A stretch of 64,000 nt of DNA from CAHJXF01 sp038225855 (GCA_038225855.1 JBBRQU010000007.1:53952-117951); one strand, 5' to 3'; shown: positions 1 through 8,719, counted from the stretch's first letter. Notes: a model not told the origin generated them from the letters alone. Program-made: numbers and translations.

Positions 1-999
1 GAGCTTGCCGTCGCGACCGAAGACCGCCTGACGATAGCCTTCGGCAAAGCCCGCGAGCTTCTTCCACTGGCCGCTCGGTCCGCGCATCCAGAAGCCGTGC
101 TCGCCGCCGTCGCCGTTGCTCACGTCCGCGATCACAACCTTGCCGTCTTCGCTCGCTTCGAGATGAATTTCCGCGATGCGCGGCAGGTCGCGACCGAACG
201 CGTAACGATCGGCGCTCGCCTTCGTGCCGAGCTTGTGGAAATACACCTGTTGATAAAAGCCCGCGTCCTCCTTCGGCCGTTCCGTGGGCGCCGGATAGCG
301 CGTGTACCAGAGACCCGATCCGTCGGCAGTCCACGCGACGCTGCCGCCGCCGGTGGGGTTCTGCACGCGCGGCACCGTGTCCGACATTTCCTTGCCGGTC
401 GCCGTTTCGAAAATGTGGAGCGTGCCCTGCTCGCTGCCGTTGTCCGACAGCGAAACCGCGACCATGCGCCCGTCGCGTGACGGCACGTACCAGTCGATCG
501 CGGTGGTGCCCTTGTCGTTGCGTTGATTGGGATCGAGCACGATGCGCTCGGACTCGAGCGCCTCGGGTCCGTCGAGAACGACCAGCATCGGCTGGTTCTT
601 CGGCGGCTGAGTCTTCAACGCAAAGAGTTTGCCGCCGGTGTTCTTTCCCACCCCGCCACCCACCCAGGCGAAGTCGTTGCGCCGGATGGGCGCGTTGCCG
701 ATCAACTGCTTCAATTCATCGCGTATCGCAACGCGCGACGGCAGCGCATCGAGGTAGAGGCGCGTCGCGCTGTTCTGCTGCGCGACCCACTGCTTGACCG
801 CCGGGTCGTCGAGCGTCTCGAGCCAGCGATAGTCGTCGACCACCTGGCGGGTGCCCGACGCGCCGGTGTACGTGTCGGTGACGGGACGCTTCGCGGTCAC
901 CGGAGAATTCGACTCGGCCGCGGCGGTCGCGGCGAGACTCGAGATGAAAAGCAAAAGCATGGCGTGCGCGAACACGCGCGTAAAAATGAAGTTGTGCAT
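1..999 (-). CDS. Prolyl oligopeptidase family (S9A), N-terminal part, cut by window edge
   Basis: Reading from an ATG at 997-999 down to base 1 gives 333 uninterrupted codons. The first ~27 residues form a signal peptide (hydrophobic core MLLLFISSLAATAAA), so a periplasmic or secreted enzyme is expected. The next part resembles the S9A N-terminal helix (motifs DDYRWLE and VKQWVAQQN), followed by beta-propeller-type sequence (WYVPSRDGRMVAVSLSDNGSE, PTGGGSVAWTADGSGLWYTR in part). The Ser-Asp-His hydrolase domain lies beyond the window, so activity cannot be judged. The family cleaves short peptides after proline. It follows the fatty-acid operon in the same direction but is separated from it by a likely terminator. 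Confidence 0.85.
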   Translation of the reverse strand, partial: MHNFIFTRVFAHAMLLLFISSLAATAAAESNSPVTAKRPVTDTYTGASGTRQVVDDYRWLETLDDPAVKQWVAQQNSATRLYLDALPSRVAIRDELKQLIGNAPIRRNDFAWVGGGVGKNTGGKLFALKTQPPKNQPMLVVLDGPEALESERIVLDPNQRNDKGTTAIDWYVPSRDGRMVAVSLSDNGSEQGTLHIFETATGKEMSDTVPRVQNPTGGGSVAWTADGSGLWYTRYPAPTERPKEDAGFYQQVYFHKLGTKASADRYAFGRDLPRIAEIHLEASEDGKVVIADVSNGDGGEHGFWMRGPSGQWKKLAGFAEGYRQAVFGRDGKL

Positions 1000-1071
1000 G
1001 GCAGTCGATGAGAGATGAAGAGTCGCCGCGCTCGTCGCGCGGAAAGACAGGCGAGCTATGCAAGCGCCAGC

Positions 1072-1108
1072 AAAAAAAAGCGATGGTAGCCGAAGCGAAC
1101 CCGGCCAC
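1072..1108 (-). terminator. Probable intrinsic terminator of the fatty-acid operon
   Basis: On the minus strand a 7-bp stem (bases 1102-1108 pair with 1086-1092, one G-T pair, 9-base loop) is followed six bases later by an unbroken run of eight T (1072-1079). It lies 17 bases after the stop of the FadN-like gene and upstream of the prolyl oligopeptidase start, the expected place for a terminator. Confidence 0.55.
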
Positions 1109-1124
1109 GATGCAAGGCGACGGT

Positions 1125-3533
1125 TCAGTTCCTCACGGGCTTGCCGGTCTGCATCATGCCCATGATCCGTTCCTGCGATTTCGGATGCGCGAGGAGACCC
1201 ATGAAGCCCTTGCGCTCCATCGCGAGCACCCATTCCTCATCGACCAGCGAACCGCCATCGACATCGCCGCCGCATATGATCTCGGCGATGGTCCTGCCGA
1301 TGTGGAAGTCGTGCGCCGAGATGAAGCCGCCGTCGCGCAGGTTGATCAACTGACCGGTGATGGTCGCGATGCCGCTGCGGCCGACGACAGGGAAAGTGGT
1401 CTTCACCGGCGGTCGATAGTTCGCGGCGTACATCGCCTGCGCCGTGCGGATTGCGGACGCGAGCAGCTCGTGCGGGTTCAGGACGATGGGGTCGGCCTCC
1501 AGCAGATAGCCCATCTGCCTTGCTTCGAGGGCCGACTTCGAGACGGCCGCGGTCGCGGCGTTGGTGAAGTGCTTCTTCACATAGTCCAGGAGGTAACTGT
1601 CGGATGCGACCGCGTGCTCCTCGGCGGCGTGACGCGCACCGTACGTGAGGCCGCCACCGCCGGGCAGCAAGCCCACGCCGACCTCGACCAGACCCATGTA
1701 GGTCTCGAGACTGGCGACGCGCCTGGCGCAATACATCGCGATTTCGCAACCGCCGCCGAGCGCCATGCCGGCCACCGCGGCGACCGTCGGCACTTGCGCA
1801 TAACGGATCGCGAGCATCGCGTCCTGCAACTTCTTTTCTTCGGGGCCGATCGCAGCGACTCCTCCGGCCATGAACACCGGCAGCATCGCCTGCAAGTCCG
1901 CGCCATGCGAGAACGGCTCGTCGCGCAACTGGCCGGGGCTCCACAGCACGAGACCCTGGTAGTCGGACTCGGCAAGCGCGAGCGCGCGGCCGAGAGCCGC
2001 GATCACACCCGGGCCGATCACGCCACCCTTGGTCTTGAACGAGAGGATCACGACGTCGTCGAGTCCACTGCGATCCAGAGCCCAGATGCGCGCCGATTCG
2101 TCTTCCTCGATGGCCTTGCCCATCGCAGCCGGCGCATCGCCGATCAGGGACGCGCGATAGATCTGACGCTCGTAAACCGGCAGCGTCGAGCGTGCGACAA
2201 ACGCATGGGCGACAGGCGACCAGGAACCCTCGGGTTGATGCACGCCGCCGCGTTCGGCGACCGGCCCTTCGAAGACCCACGCGGGCAGCGGCGCCGCCGA
2301 GAGCGCACGACCGTTGTCGATATCGTCCTTGACCCGCGCGGCCACGTCCTTCCAACCGGCCGATTGCCACAGCTCGAACGGACCCTGCTTCTGGCCGAAG
2401 CCCCAGCGCATCGCGAAGTCGATCTCGCGCGCGTTGTCGGCGATGTCGGCGAGATGTACGGCGATGTAGTGAAAGCTGTCGCGCAGGATCGCCCAGAGGA
2501 ACTGCGCTTGCGGAGACTTCGATTCATACAGAAGCTTGAGGCGTTCGGCCGGCGGCTTCTTCAGAATGCGTGCGACCGTTTCGCCGGCCTTAGCGCCGCT
2601 CGCCACATACTCGCCGGTCTTAGCATCGAGCCTGAGGATGTCGCGGCCGACCTTCTTGTAGAAGCCCGCGCCGGTCTTCTGTCCGAGTGCGCCTTTCTCG
2701 ATCAGCGCTGCGAGAGCACGTGGGGTCGCATAGACGGACGCGAAGGGATCGTCCTTCAACTGATCCTGCATCGTCTTGACGACGTGTCCCATCGTGTCGA
2801 GTCCCACCACGTCGGCGGTGCGAAACGTGCCCGACTTCGCGCGACCCATCTTCGCGCCGGTGAGGTCGTCGACGACATCGAACGCCAGCCCGACCTTGTC
2901 GGCTTCGACCATGGTCGCGAGTATCGAGAAGATGCCGACGCGGTTCGCGATGAAGTTCGGCGTGTCCTTCGCGCGCACCACGCCCTTGCCGAGCGTGGTC
3001 GTGAGGAAGGTTTCGAGGCGATCGAGAATTTCGGGCTCGGTGTCGGTCGTCGCGATCAATTCGACCAGGTGCATGTAGCGCGGCGGGTTGAAGAAATGCA
3101 CGCCGCAGAAACGGTGCTTCAGTTCGAGAGGAAGTCCTTCAGCAAGCGACGCGATCGACAGACCCGACGTGTTCGACGCGAAGATCGCGTGAGGTGCAAT
3201 GAACGGCGCGACCTTCGCGTACAGGTCGTGCTTCCAAGCTAGACGTTCGGCGATCGCTTCGATCACGAGTTCGCACGAGCGCAGCGTCTCGAGGTCGTCG
3301 TCGTAATTCGCGATCGCGATCAGCGAGGCATCCGACGCACGCCCGAGCGCTGCGGGGCTCAGCTTCTTCAGTTGCTCGACAGCCTTCTTCGCGATCGCGT
3401 TCTTGTCGCCACTCTTGTCCGGCAGATCGAACAGCACCACCGGCACGCGCGCGTTCACGCAATGCGCGGCGATCTGCGCGCCCATCACGCCGGCGCCGAG
3501 GACCGCGACTCTTCTGACGATGAAACGGGTCAT
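1125..3533 (-). CDS. FadN-like 3-hydroxyacyl-CoA dehydrogenase / enoyl-CoA hydratase
   Basis: An 802-residue bifunctional beta-oxidation enzyme. The dehydrogenase half comes first: a Rossmann fold with GAGVMG at residues 13-18, the catalytic-region motif HFFNPPRYMH near residue 146, and a C-terminal 3HCDH domain with ADVVGLDTMGH. The crotonase (hydratase) half follows, with GMALGGGCEIAM near residue 590 and a second acid in GLVEVGVGLLPGGGG. This order, opposite to FadB/FadJ, is typical of FadN-type proteins. It should hydrate 2-enoyl-CoA and oxidise 3-hydroxyacyl-CoA with NAD. It starts 26 bases after the acyl-CoA dehydrogenase gene, so the two are surely co-transcribed. No thiolase gene follows; the third activity must be encoded elsewhere. 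Confidence 0.93.
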   Translation of the reverse strand: MTRFIVRRVAVLGAGVMGAQIAAHCVNARVPVVLFDLPDKSGDKNAIAKKAVEQLKKLSPAALGRASDASLIAIANYDDDLETLRSCELVIEAIAERLAWKHDLYAKVAPFIAPHAIFASNTSGLSIASLAEGLPLELKHRFCGVHFFNPPRYMHLVELIATTDTEPEILDRLETFLTTTLGKGVVRAKDTPNFIANRVGIFSILATMVEADKVGLAFDVVDDLTGAKMGRAKSGTFRTADVVGLDTMGHVVKTMQDQLKDDPFASVYATPRALAALIEKGALGQKTGAGFYKKVGRDILRLDAKTGEYVASGAKAGETVARILKKPPAERLKLLYESKSPQAQFLWAILRDSFHYIAVHLADIADNAREIDFAMRWGFGQKQGPFELWQSAGWKDVAARVKDDIDNGRALSAAPLPAWVFEGPVAERGGVHQPEGSWSPVAHAFVARSTLPVYERQIYRASLIGDAPAAMGKAIEEDESARIWALDRSGLDDVVILSFKTKGGVIGPGVIAALGRALALAESDYQGLVLWSPGQLRDEPFSHGADLQAMLPVFMAGGVAAIGPEEKKLQDAMLAIRYAQVPTVAAVAGMALGGGCEIAMYCARRVASLETYMGLVEVGVGLLPGGGGLTYGARHAAEEHAVASDSYLLDYVKKHFTNAATAAVSKSALEARQMGYLLEADPIVLNPHELLASAIRTAQAMYAANYRPPVKTTFPVVGRSGIATITGQLINLRDGGFISAHDFHIGRTIAEIICGGDVDGGSLVDEEWVLAMERKGFMGLLAHPKSQERIMGMMQTGKPVRN

Positions 3534-3559
3534 GAATTTTTCTGTACTCGATCAAATCA

Positions 3560-5359
3560 TCAAAACAGTTCTGCGTCCATCTCCATCAACGACTTCGCTC
3601 CCGCGCGCGCCGAGCGAATGTGCGCCGCGGTCTCGGGCAACAGTTTCGCGAAATAAAACCTCGCCGTCGCCAGCTTGGCCTTGTAGAACGGATCGCCGCT
3701 GCTTTCCTTCTCGAGCGCAACCTTGGCCATGCGCGCCCAGAAGTACGCATAGATCAGGTGACCGGTGACGCGCAGATAGTCGACCGCGGCGGCGCCGACT
3801 TCTTCGGGACTCTGGAAGGCCTTCATGCCGACTTCCATCGTCAGCTTGGTGACCTTGTCGCCGATGTCCGCGAGTGGGGTGATGAACTCGGCCATCGCTT
3901 CGTTGGTGCCTTCGGCATCGACGAAGTCCTGAACCATCTTGCCGAACTTCTTCATCTTCGCGCCGTTGTCCATCAGGATCTTGCGGCCCAGCAGATCGAG
4001 CGCCTGGATGGTGTTGGTGCCTTCGTAGATCATGTTGATGCGCGCGTCGCGCACCATCTGCTCGATGCCCCACTCGGCGATGTAGCCGTGGCCGCCGAAC
4101 ACCTGCAGGCAGCCCGACGCACAGAAGAAACCGTTGTCGGTCATGAAGGCCTTCACCACCGGCGTCATCAACGCCATCATGTCGTCGGCGTCCTTGCGTA
4201 TCGCTTCGTCGGGATGCGACAACAGGTCGCTCTGCAGCGCGACCCAGGTCGCGAACGCGCGGCCGCCCTCGGCATAGGCGCGCGCGGTCAACAGCATCTT
4301 GCGCACGTCGGGATGCACGATGATCGGATCGGCCGGTTTGTCGGGCGCCTTGGGTCCCGACAGCGAGCGGCCCTGAATGCGATCCTTCGCATAGGCCGCC
4401 GCGTTCTGATAGGCGATTTCGGTCAGGCCGAGGCCTTGCACGCCGACGCCCAGGCGCGCGCCGTTCATCATCACGAACATCGCGGCCAGACCCTTGTTGG
4501 GCGCACCCACCAGCCAAGCGGTCGCGCCATCGAGATTGAGCTGGCAGGTCGCGTTGCCGTGTATGCCCATCTTGTGTTCGATCGCGCCGCAGAAGATGGG
4601 GTTGCGCGCGCCGATCGTGGCCTCTTCGCCTTGTCCTTCGGGCAGGAACTTGGGCACGACGAACAGCGATATGCCTTTGGAGCCCTGCGGCGCATCGGGC
4701 AGGCGCGCGAGCACCATGTGAACGATGTTGTCGGCCAGGTCGTGCTCGCCGGCTGAGATGAAGATCTTGTTGCCCGTGAGCTTGTAACTGCCGTCGGTTT
4801 GCGGCTCGGCCTTCGTGCGCAGCATGCCAAGGTCGGTGCCGCAATGCGATTCGGTCAGGCACATCGTGCCCAGCCATTCGCCCGATGCGATCTTCGGCAG
4901 ATAGAGCTGCTTCTGCTCGTCGGTGCCGTGCATAAGCAGACAGTTGTAGACGCCGTGCGCGAGCGACGGATACATGGTCCACGCCTGATTGGTCGCGTAC
5001 TTCATTTCCGAAAACGCGATCTCGATCAGGTGGGGCAGGCCCTGACCTCCGAAGGCGGGATCGTGCGACAGCGACGGCCATCCGCCTTCGCAATACTGGC
5101 GATACGCTTGCCTGAATCCCTTGGGCGTCGTCACGCTGTTGGTGCTCGCGTCGAAGTGGCAACCCTCCTGATCGCCCGAGAGATTCAGGGGCAGCAACAC
5201 TTCGGCGCAGAACTTGCCGCCTTGCTCGAGCACCTGGTCGATGGTGTCGGCGTCGATGTCCGCATGGGCGGGGATGTCCTTCAACGCCGATGTGACGGCC
5301 AGCAATTCGTGCATCACGAAGCGCATGTCGCGCAGCGGCGGGTTGTAGATGGCGGGCAT
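3560..5359 (-). CDS. Acyl-CoA dehydrogenase, long C-terminal-domain type
   Basis: 599 residues, the usual size for acyl-CoA dehydrogenases with an extra C-terminal domain. MCLTESHCGTDLG near residue 164 is the flavin/substrate motif. GTNTIQALDLLGRK further on belongs to the FAD-contacting C-terminal helices, and the final ~130 residues form the extension. It catalyses the first, FAD-dependent step of beta-oxidation. The ATG at 5357-5359 was chosen because the protein family begins MPAIYNPPLRD and AGGAA lies just upstream; an upstream in-frame start at 5455 would overlap the tetR gene. It lies 67 bases after tetR and 26 bases before the FadN-like gene, forming a regulator-enzyme-enzyme operon. 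Confidence 0.92.
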   Translation of the reverse strand: MPAIYNPPLRDMRFVMHELLAVTSALKDIPAHADIDADTIDQVLEQGGKFCAEVLLPLNLSGDQEGCHFDASTNSVTTPKGFRQAYRQYCEGGWPSLSHDPAFGGQGLPHLIEIAFSEMKYATNQAWTMYPSLAHGVYNCLLMHGTDEQKQLYLPKIASGEWLGTMCLTESHCGTDLGMLRTKAEPQTDGSYKLTGNKIFISAGEHDLADNIVHMVLARLPDAPQGSKGISLFVVPKFLPEGQGEEATIGARNPIFCGAIEHKMGIHGNATCQLNLDGATAWLVGAPNKGLAAMFVMMNGARLGVGVQGLGLTEIAYQNAAAYAKDRIQGRSLSGPKAPDKPADPIIVHPDVRKMLLTARAYAEGGRAFATWVALQSDLLSHPDEAIRKDADDMMALMTPVVKAFMTDNGFFCASGCLQVFGGHGYIAEWGIEQMVRDARINMIYEGTNTIQALDLLGRKILMDNGAKMKKFGKMVQDFVDAEGTNEAMAEFITPLADIGDKVTKLTMEVGMKAFQSPEEVGAAAVDYLRVTGHLIYAYFWARMAKVALEKESSGDPFYKAKLATARFYFAKLLPETAAHIRSARAGAKSLMEMDAELF

Positions 5360-5426
5360 GGCAGTTCCTGACGTTCGGTGAGCGCGAGCTTGCCGCGCGG
5401 AGGTTTCGGGAAGAAGGCGATGCCGG

Positions 5427-6092
5427 TCAGCGTGACGCAGTGGATTTTGCGACAAGTCGCAGGCGGGGTGCGGACGACTTCGGTGCTCTGGAAGGCTTCG
5501 ACGATTTGACGCGGTAGCTGTCGATCAAGCGCGCGTAGCCGCGCTCGATGCGCTCGACCGCATGCACGTCGCCAAGAAAGCGCGCGTCGTGATGGAGCGC
5601 GAGAACCATCGCACGCATTTCGAAAACGAGTTGCTCGCAATCGGTATCCGGCACGAGGTGGCCCTGCTTGACGGCCTGCTTGGCCGCGCGCATCAAGGCC
5701 TTCTGCCAGGCCAGCACCATCGACAGCAACTCGTCGCGGATCGGCCCGGGTCTATCGTCGTACTCGACCGCGCCGCTGATGTACATGCAGCCGCTATCGA
5801 TCTCGCGCGTGTGGCGCGTGACCCAGCGCGAGAACATCGCCGACAGCCGCGGCAGACCGCGCGCTTCCTTCAGGCTAGTGAAGAACACCTCTTCCTCGAA
5901 GCGCCGGTGATATTCCTGGATGACCGCGATCTGCAGGTCTTCGCGCGAACCGAAGTGCGCGAACACGCCGCTTTTCGACATCTGCATTCGATCGGCGAGC
6001 AGCCCGATGGTCAGGCCTTCGAGGCCGTCGCGGCTGGCGAGATCGAGTGCGGCTTCGAGTATCGCGGCGCGGGTTTGCAGGCCTTTGCGCAT
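5427..6092 (-). CDS. TetR/AcrR family transcriptional regulator
   Basis: 221 residues. The N-terminal helix-turn-helix domain (residues ~7-55) contains AALDLASRDGLEGLTIGLLA and MSKSGVFAHFGSREDLQ, a clear TetR DNA-binding domain. The remainder is helical and should bind a ligand, probably an acyl-CoA given that acyl-CoA dehydrogenase and FadN-like genes follow directly. The last ~25 residues are basic and Ser/Pro/Lys-rich. The gene lies between a P450 gene and the fatty-acid enzymes on the same strand. A palindrome at 6142-6149, 50 bases upstream of the start, is a likely autoregulatory operator. The ligand and target set are inference. Confidence 0.9.
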   Translation of the reverse strand: MRKGLQTRAAILEAALDLASRDGLEGLTIGLLADRMQMSKSGVFAHFGSREDLQIAVIQEYHRRFEEEVFFTSLKEARGLPRLSAMFSRWVTRHTREIDSGCMYISGAVEYDDRPGPIRDELLSMVLAWQKALMRAAKQAVKQGHLVPDTDCEQLVFEMRAMVLALHHDARFLGDVHAVERIERGYARLIDSYRVKSSKPSRAPKSSAPRLRLVAKSTASR

Positions 6093-6141
6093 GAAGTGTT
6101 TTCCGGGATAGCCGCTAAGTCACGTGGAAGCACAAATTAGC

Positions 6142-6149
6142 ACGATCGT
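6142..6149. promoter_or_regulatory. Candidate TetR operator core
   Basis: A perfect 8-bp palindrome ACGATCGT lies in the 101-base gap between the P450 stop and the tetR start, in an A/T-rich context. Symmetric AC-N4-GT cores are common in TetR-family operators, including fatty-acid regulators. Its position 43-50 bases upstream of tetR suits autorepression. No binding evidence can be read from sequence. Confidence 0.45.
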
Positions 6150-6193
6150 TCTTTTTTGTCACGCGTTGCGGGATGCCGCAGGGGATGAAACGA

Positions 6194-7660
6194 TCAACCA
6201 CGCATGCGCGCGGCCACCCGCATCTTCAGCCCCATCGGAGACATCGTGAACGCGAACCGCTCCCGCGGCGGCGAACCGTCCTCGGTGTTGACTTCGACCA
6301 ACTCGAAGTTGCGCGCCACTGTCGCCAGCACCATCTTCATTTCGAGCATCGCCAGGTAACGCCCCGGGCACATGCGAGGCCCGGCGCCGAACGGCATCGA
6401 CGCTTTCTGCAAGCTGCGCGAACCTGCTTCCACGGCAGGCCGATCGTCCGACGCCGGACCCGATGCCTCGCTCCAACGTCGCGGCCGGAACGCAGCCGCG
6501 TCGGCGGTCGGTCGCGTGTCCACCGCGCCATTACGCATCAGGCAGATCGCCGTCGTGCCTCTGGACAGCGAGATGCCGGCCAGCGTAGTCGCAGCATTGC
6601 TCTCGAGCATCAGGAACGGCGCCACCGGATAAAGCCGCATCGCCTCGTTCACGCTGTGCTCGATCGCCTCCAAGCCGCGTGCCACTTCGAAGTTGCGCGG
6701 CAGGTCATCGCCGCCGAGCGCAGCGTCGACATGGCTCATCAATTCGCCCCATACGCCGCGATGGGTATGCAGCAAATGCAGCGTCCAGCAGAGCGTGTTG
6801 GCTGTCGTGTCTTCGCCCGCCAAGAGCACCGTCATGACGTTGCCGACCACCTCCTCTTCCGACAAGCCCGCGCCTTCGTCGTCCCGCGCGGCGATCAGCG
6901 CCTCCAGCAAGTTGGTGGGCTTCTCGTGCAGACGTGGGTCGAGCGCCATTCTTTCGCGCGCCGCGCTGACGAAGCCGCCGATCGCCTCGTGCACCTTGAC
7001 CAGATGCCGCTCGAAGGCGCGGTCGGACGGCAGACGTAGGTAGCGCCACCACGGGAAGGGGGCAAAGATACGACGCATCAGCATCGGGAACACCTTGTCG
7101 AGGTGGGCCTGCAGAGCGTCGTGCGGCTGCTGCTGCGTATTCATGTCGATCCCGAAGGCGAGGCCCGCGGTCACATCGACCGTATAGCGCATCAATACGG
7201 TCTGCAGGTCCAACACTTCGCCGCGCCGCGCGGCGTCGTCTAGCCGCGCGCGCAAGCGCTCGGTGACGCGCACCAGCGAAGGAAAGTAGCTCTTGAGGTG
7301 GCCCGGGTCGAACGCTCCCATCACGAGCTTGCGCTGGCGTCGCCAGTCGTCGCCTTCGGCGGAGAACAAGCCGTGACCGCCCATCTCGCGGATGATGTTT
7401 TGCATCGGGCGCGGACGTCGCCAAGCGTCCGGCCGGTCGCGCAGCATTGCGGCGATCAGATCGGTGCGCGAGATCACCAGCATCTCGCGGTTTCCCAGAC
7501 GGATCCGATACAACGGACCGTACTGACGCGCCCAAGCCTCCAGCTTCGCATGCATGCGCAGCGGGTCGATTTGCGGAAGGTTGCCGACCCAAGGCCAAGC
7601 GCGCGGGCCGGGCAATGAATCCAGCGGACGCGCGCCGCTTGCTTGCATAGGTGCTGTCAT
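6194..7660 (-). CDS. Cytochrome P450
   Basis: 488 residues. All core P450 signatures are present: the I-helix oxygen-activation motif LLAGEDTTANT, the K-helix ExxR in NEAMRLYP, and the heme-binding loop PFGAGPRMCPGRYLA with the cysteine ligand near residue 430. No membrane anchor or fused reductase is present, so it needs separate redox partners. The sequence style resembles the CYP4/CYP110-like branch, whose members often hydroxylate fatty acids or alkanes; the substrate is not determinable here. The start at 7658-7660 (MTAPMQ) is preferred over 7696 because the extra N-terminal residues are not P450-like. It is upstream of and parallel to tetR and the acyl-CoA genes, suggesting a joint fatty-acid role. 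Confidence 0.92.
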   Translation of the reverse strand: MTAPMQASGARPLDSLPGPRAWPWVGNLPQIDPLRMHAKLEAWARQYGPLYRIRLGNREMLVISRTDLIAAMLRDRPDAWRRPRPMQNIIREMGGHGLFSAEGDDWRRQRKLVMGAFDPGHLKSYFPSLVRVTERLRARLDDAARRGEVLDLQTVLMRYTVDVTAGLAFGIDMNTQQQPHDALQAHLDKVFPMLMRRIFAPFPWWRYLRLPSDRAFERHLVKVHEAIGGFVSAARERMALDPRLHEKPTNLLEALIAARDDEGAGLSEEEVVGNVMTVLLAGEDTTANTLCWTLHLLHTHRGVWGELMSHVDAALGGDDLPRNFEVARGLEAIEHSVNEAMRLYPVAPFLMLESNAATTLAGISLSRGTTAICLMRNGAVDTRPTADAAAFRPRRWSEASGPASDDRPAVEAGSRSLQKASMPFGAGPRMCPGRYLAMLEMKMVLATVARNFELVEVNTEDGSPPRERFAFTMSPMGLKMRVAARMRG

Positions 7661-7820
7661 TGCGATGGCACTTCCACTCGACCTCCTCCATCCCATCCCG
7701 CCGTCTCAGTCGCGGCTTGGTCCGGCTTGATGGAGCGATTCGTTGATGAACATTTGCAGCGTGCCTGCCTTGGTGAAGCGCGCCAGAACATTCACATAGG
7801 CTTCTTATTCAGCGCGACTC
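7661..7820. other. Short stretch with no recognisable gene
   Basis: Between the P450 start and the kinase remnant I see no coding sequence with family resemblance on either strand. It may hold the P450 promoter, but I could not identify convincing -35 and -10 elements. Confidence 0.4.
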
Positions 7821-7964
7821 TCAGTCGTCATGGCGCACGCTTGATAGATGCCGATGCTGCTCGGGCAACGCCCTGAGCCAATCCTCGAAGTGCGCCGGAT
7901 CGAGATCGAGCGCTTCGTCGAGCAGCCGGCTCAGGGTCGTCAGGTCGGCTGGATCGAGCGGCAT
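7821..7964 (-). pseudogene. Remnant of a Ser/Thr protein kinase N-terminus
   Basis: An ATG at 7962-7964 opens 47 codons ending in TGA at 7821. Residues 8-40 (LTTLSRLLDEALDLDPAHF, then EDWLRALPEQHRHL) match the conserved N-terminal helical segment that precedes the kinase domain in proteobacterial Ser/Thr kinases encoded next to ECF sigma factors (typically '..LLDEALDLPPAERAAWLAAL..'). The kinase domain itself is absent, so the gene is truncated by deletion. A sigma-factor remnant from the same kind of operon lies ~550 bases upstream on the same strand. The identification rests on remembered family consensus. Confidence 0.55.
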
Positions 7965-7982
7965 TGCGGTCGACCGATTCGA

Positions 7983-8417
7983 TCAATCGGACCCGTTGCC
8001 GATGCGCTTCAACGAGCAAGACAGCACGCCGCCCGTATTGACGGGCAGGCCATTAATCTCGTCGCCTTTGTCGGAGACCACATAAACGATATCCAGGTTG
8101 CCCGCAGGCGCGCCTCCCAGCGTCTGCACGTAGGAAATCCTCCCGGTGCAGTTCTGATTGTTGTACGCCTGACCCCGGAGGCCTTGCGCAATGATTTGAC
8201 CGCCAAGGTTCACCGTACCTTCGCAGGTCCAGAGGGCGGACTTGCTGGTCGTGCACCGTCCCAGGATTCGCGTCGCCGTTTGGCCCGGTGCGGGCAGCGT
8301 GCCCTCGCACGTGTACACCCAGGTCCCTTGCGTGGTTTCCTGATCGCATTTCGGCGATGCCAACGCAGACGAAGTAACGGCACATAAAGCCAGAATCAAG
8401 TACGAACTCTTCTTCAT
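7983..8417 (-). CDS. Small secreted cysteine-rich protein of unknown function
   Basis: 144 residues with a clean signal peptide (MKKSSYLILALCAVTSSALA) and a strong AGGAGG ribosome site eight bases before the ATG. The mature part has six cysteines (about residues 24, 37, 55, 65, 90 and 134), enough for three disulfides. The pentapeptide TCEGT occurs twice, at ~36-40 and ~64-68, suggesting an internal duplication. I recognise no family. The gene sits exactly between a sigma-factor remnant and a kinase remnant on the same strand, so it may once have belonged to their regulon or operon. The intact frame and good ribosome site suggest it is still expressed. Confidence 0.75.
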   Translation of the reverse strand: MKKSSYLILALCAVTSSALASPKCDQETTQGTWVYTCEGTLPAPGQTATRILGRCTTSKSALWTCEGTVNLGGQIIAQGLRGQAYNNQNCTGRISYVQTLGGAPAGNLDIVYVVSDKGDEINGLPVNTGGVLSCSLKRIGNGSD

Positions 8418-8512
8418 GATTTCCTCCTTGGAATGTGCAACTCAGGATGCCCGGGCATTCGTTCGCTTGCTGTCTCACAGACGGATTGAGCGGCCGAAAT
8501 CGGACACGACGA

Positions 8513-8719
8513 CTACTGCTTCAACGAATTCATCAACAGCAAACGCGCCTTCTCTCAATCGCGTCGCACGGTGCGCTCTGTAAGACCCAAGGCGTCGGCG
8601 ATCTCCAACTCGGAGAAGCCGCCGAAGTAGCACATCTCGACGACGTTTGCGAGGCGCGGCTCCGCCTCCTCAAGTGCGAGCAATGCGTCATGGACGTGCA
8701 GGATCTCCTTGCGCGACAG
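8513..8719 (-). pseudogene. C-terminal remnant of an ECF sigma factor with a nonsense codon
   Basis: The frame directly following the hslR stop encodes a sigma-70 region 4: a helix ending LLALEEAEPRLANVVEM, then CYFGGFSELEIADALGLTE and RTVRRD, a TGA at 8555-8557, then EKARLLLMNSLKQ and a stop at 8513. The usual text is '..VELRFFGGLSEEEIAEALGVSERTVKRDWRKARAWL..', so the TGA replaces the conserved Trp (TGG to TGA). Region 2 and the linker are missing, apparently deleted up to the hslR boundary. The family is the ECF sigma type often paired with a Ser/Thr kinase. Too short to function. Confidence 0.7.

Noticed and set aside
1008..3242. 744-codon open frame on the plus strand opposite the FadN-like gene
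   Set aside because: It is an antisense shadow typical of high-G+C DNA; its translation is Arg/His/Asp-rich without family similarity, while the minus strand encodes a clear enzyme.
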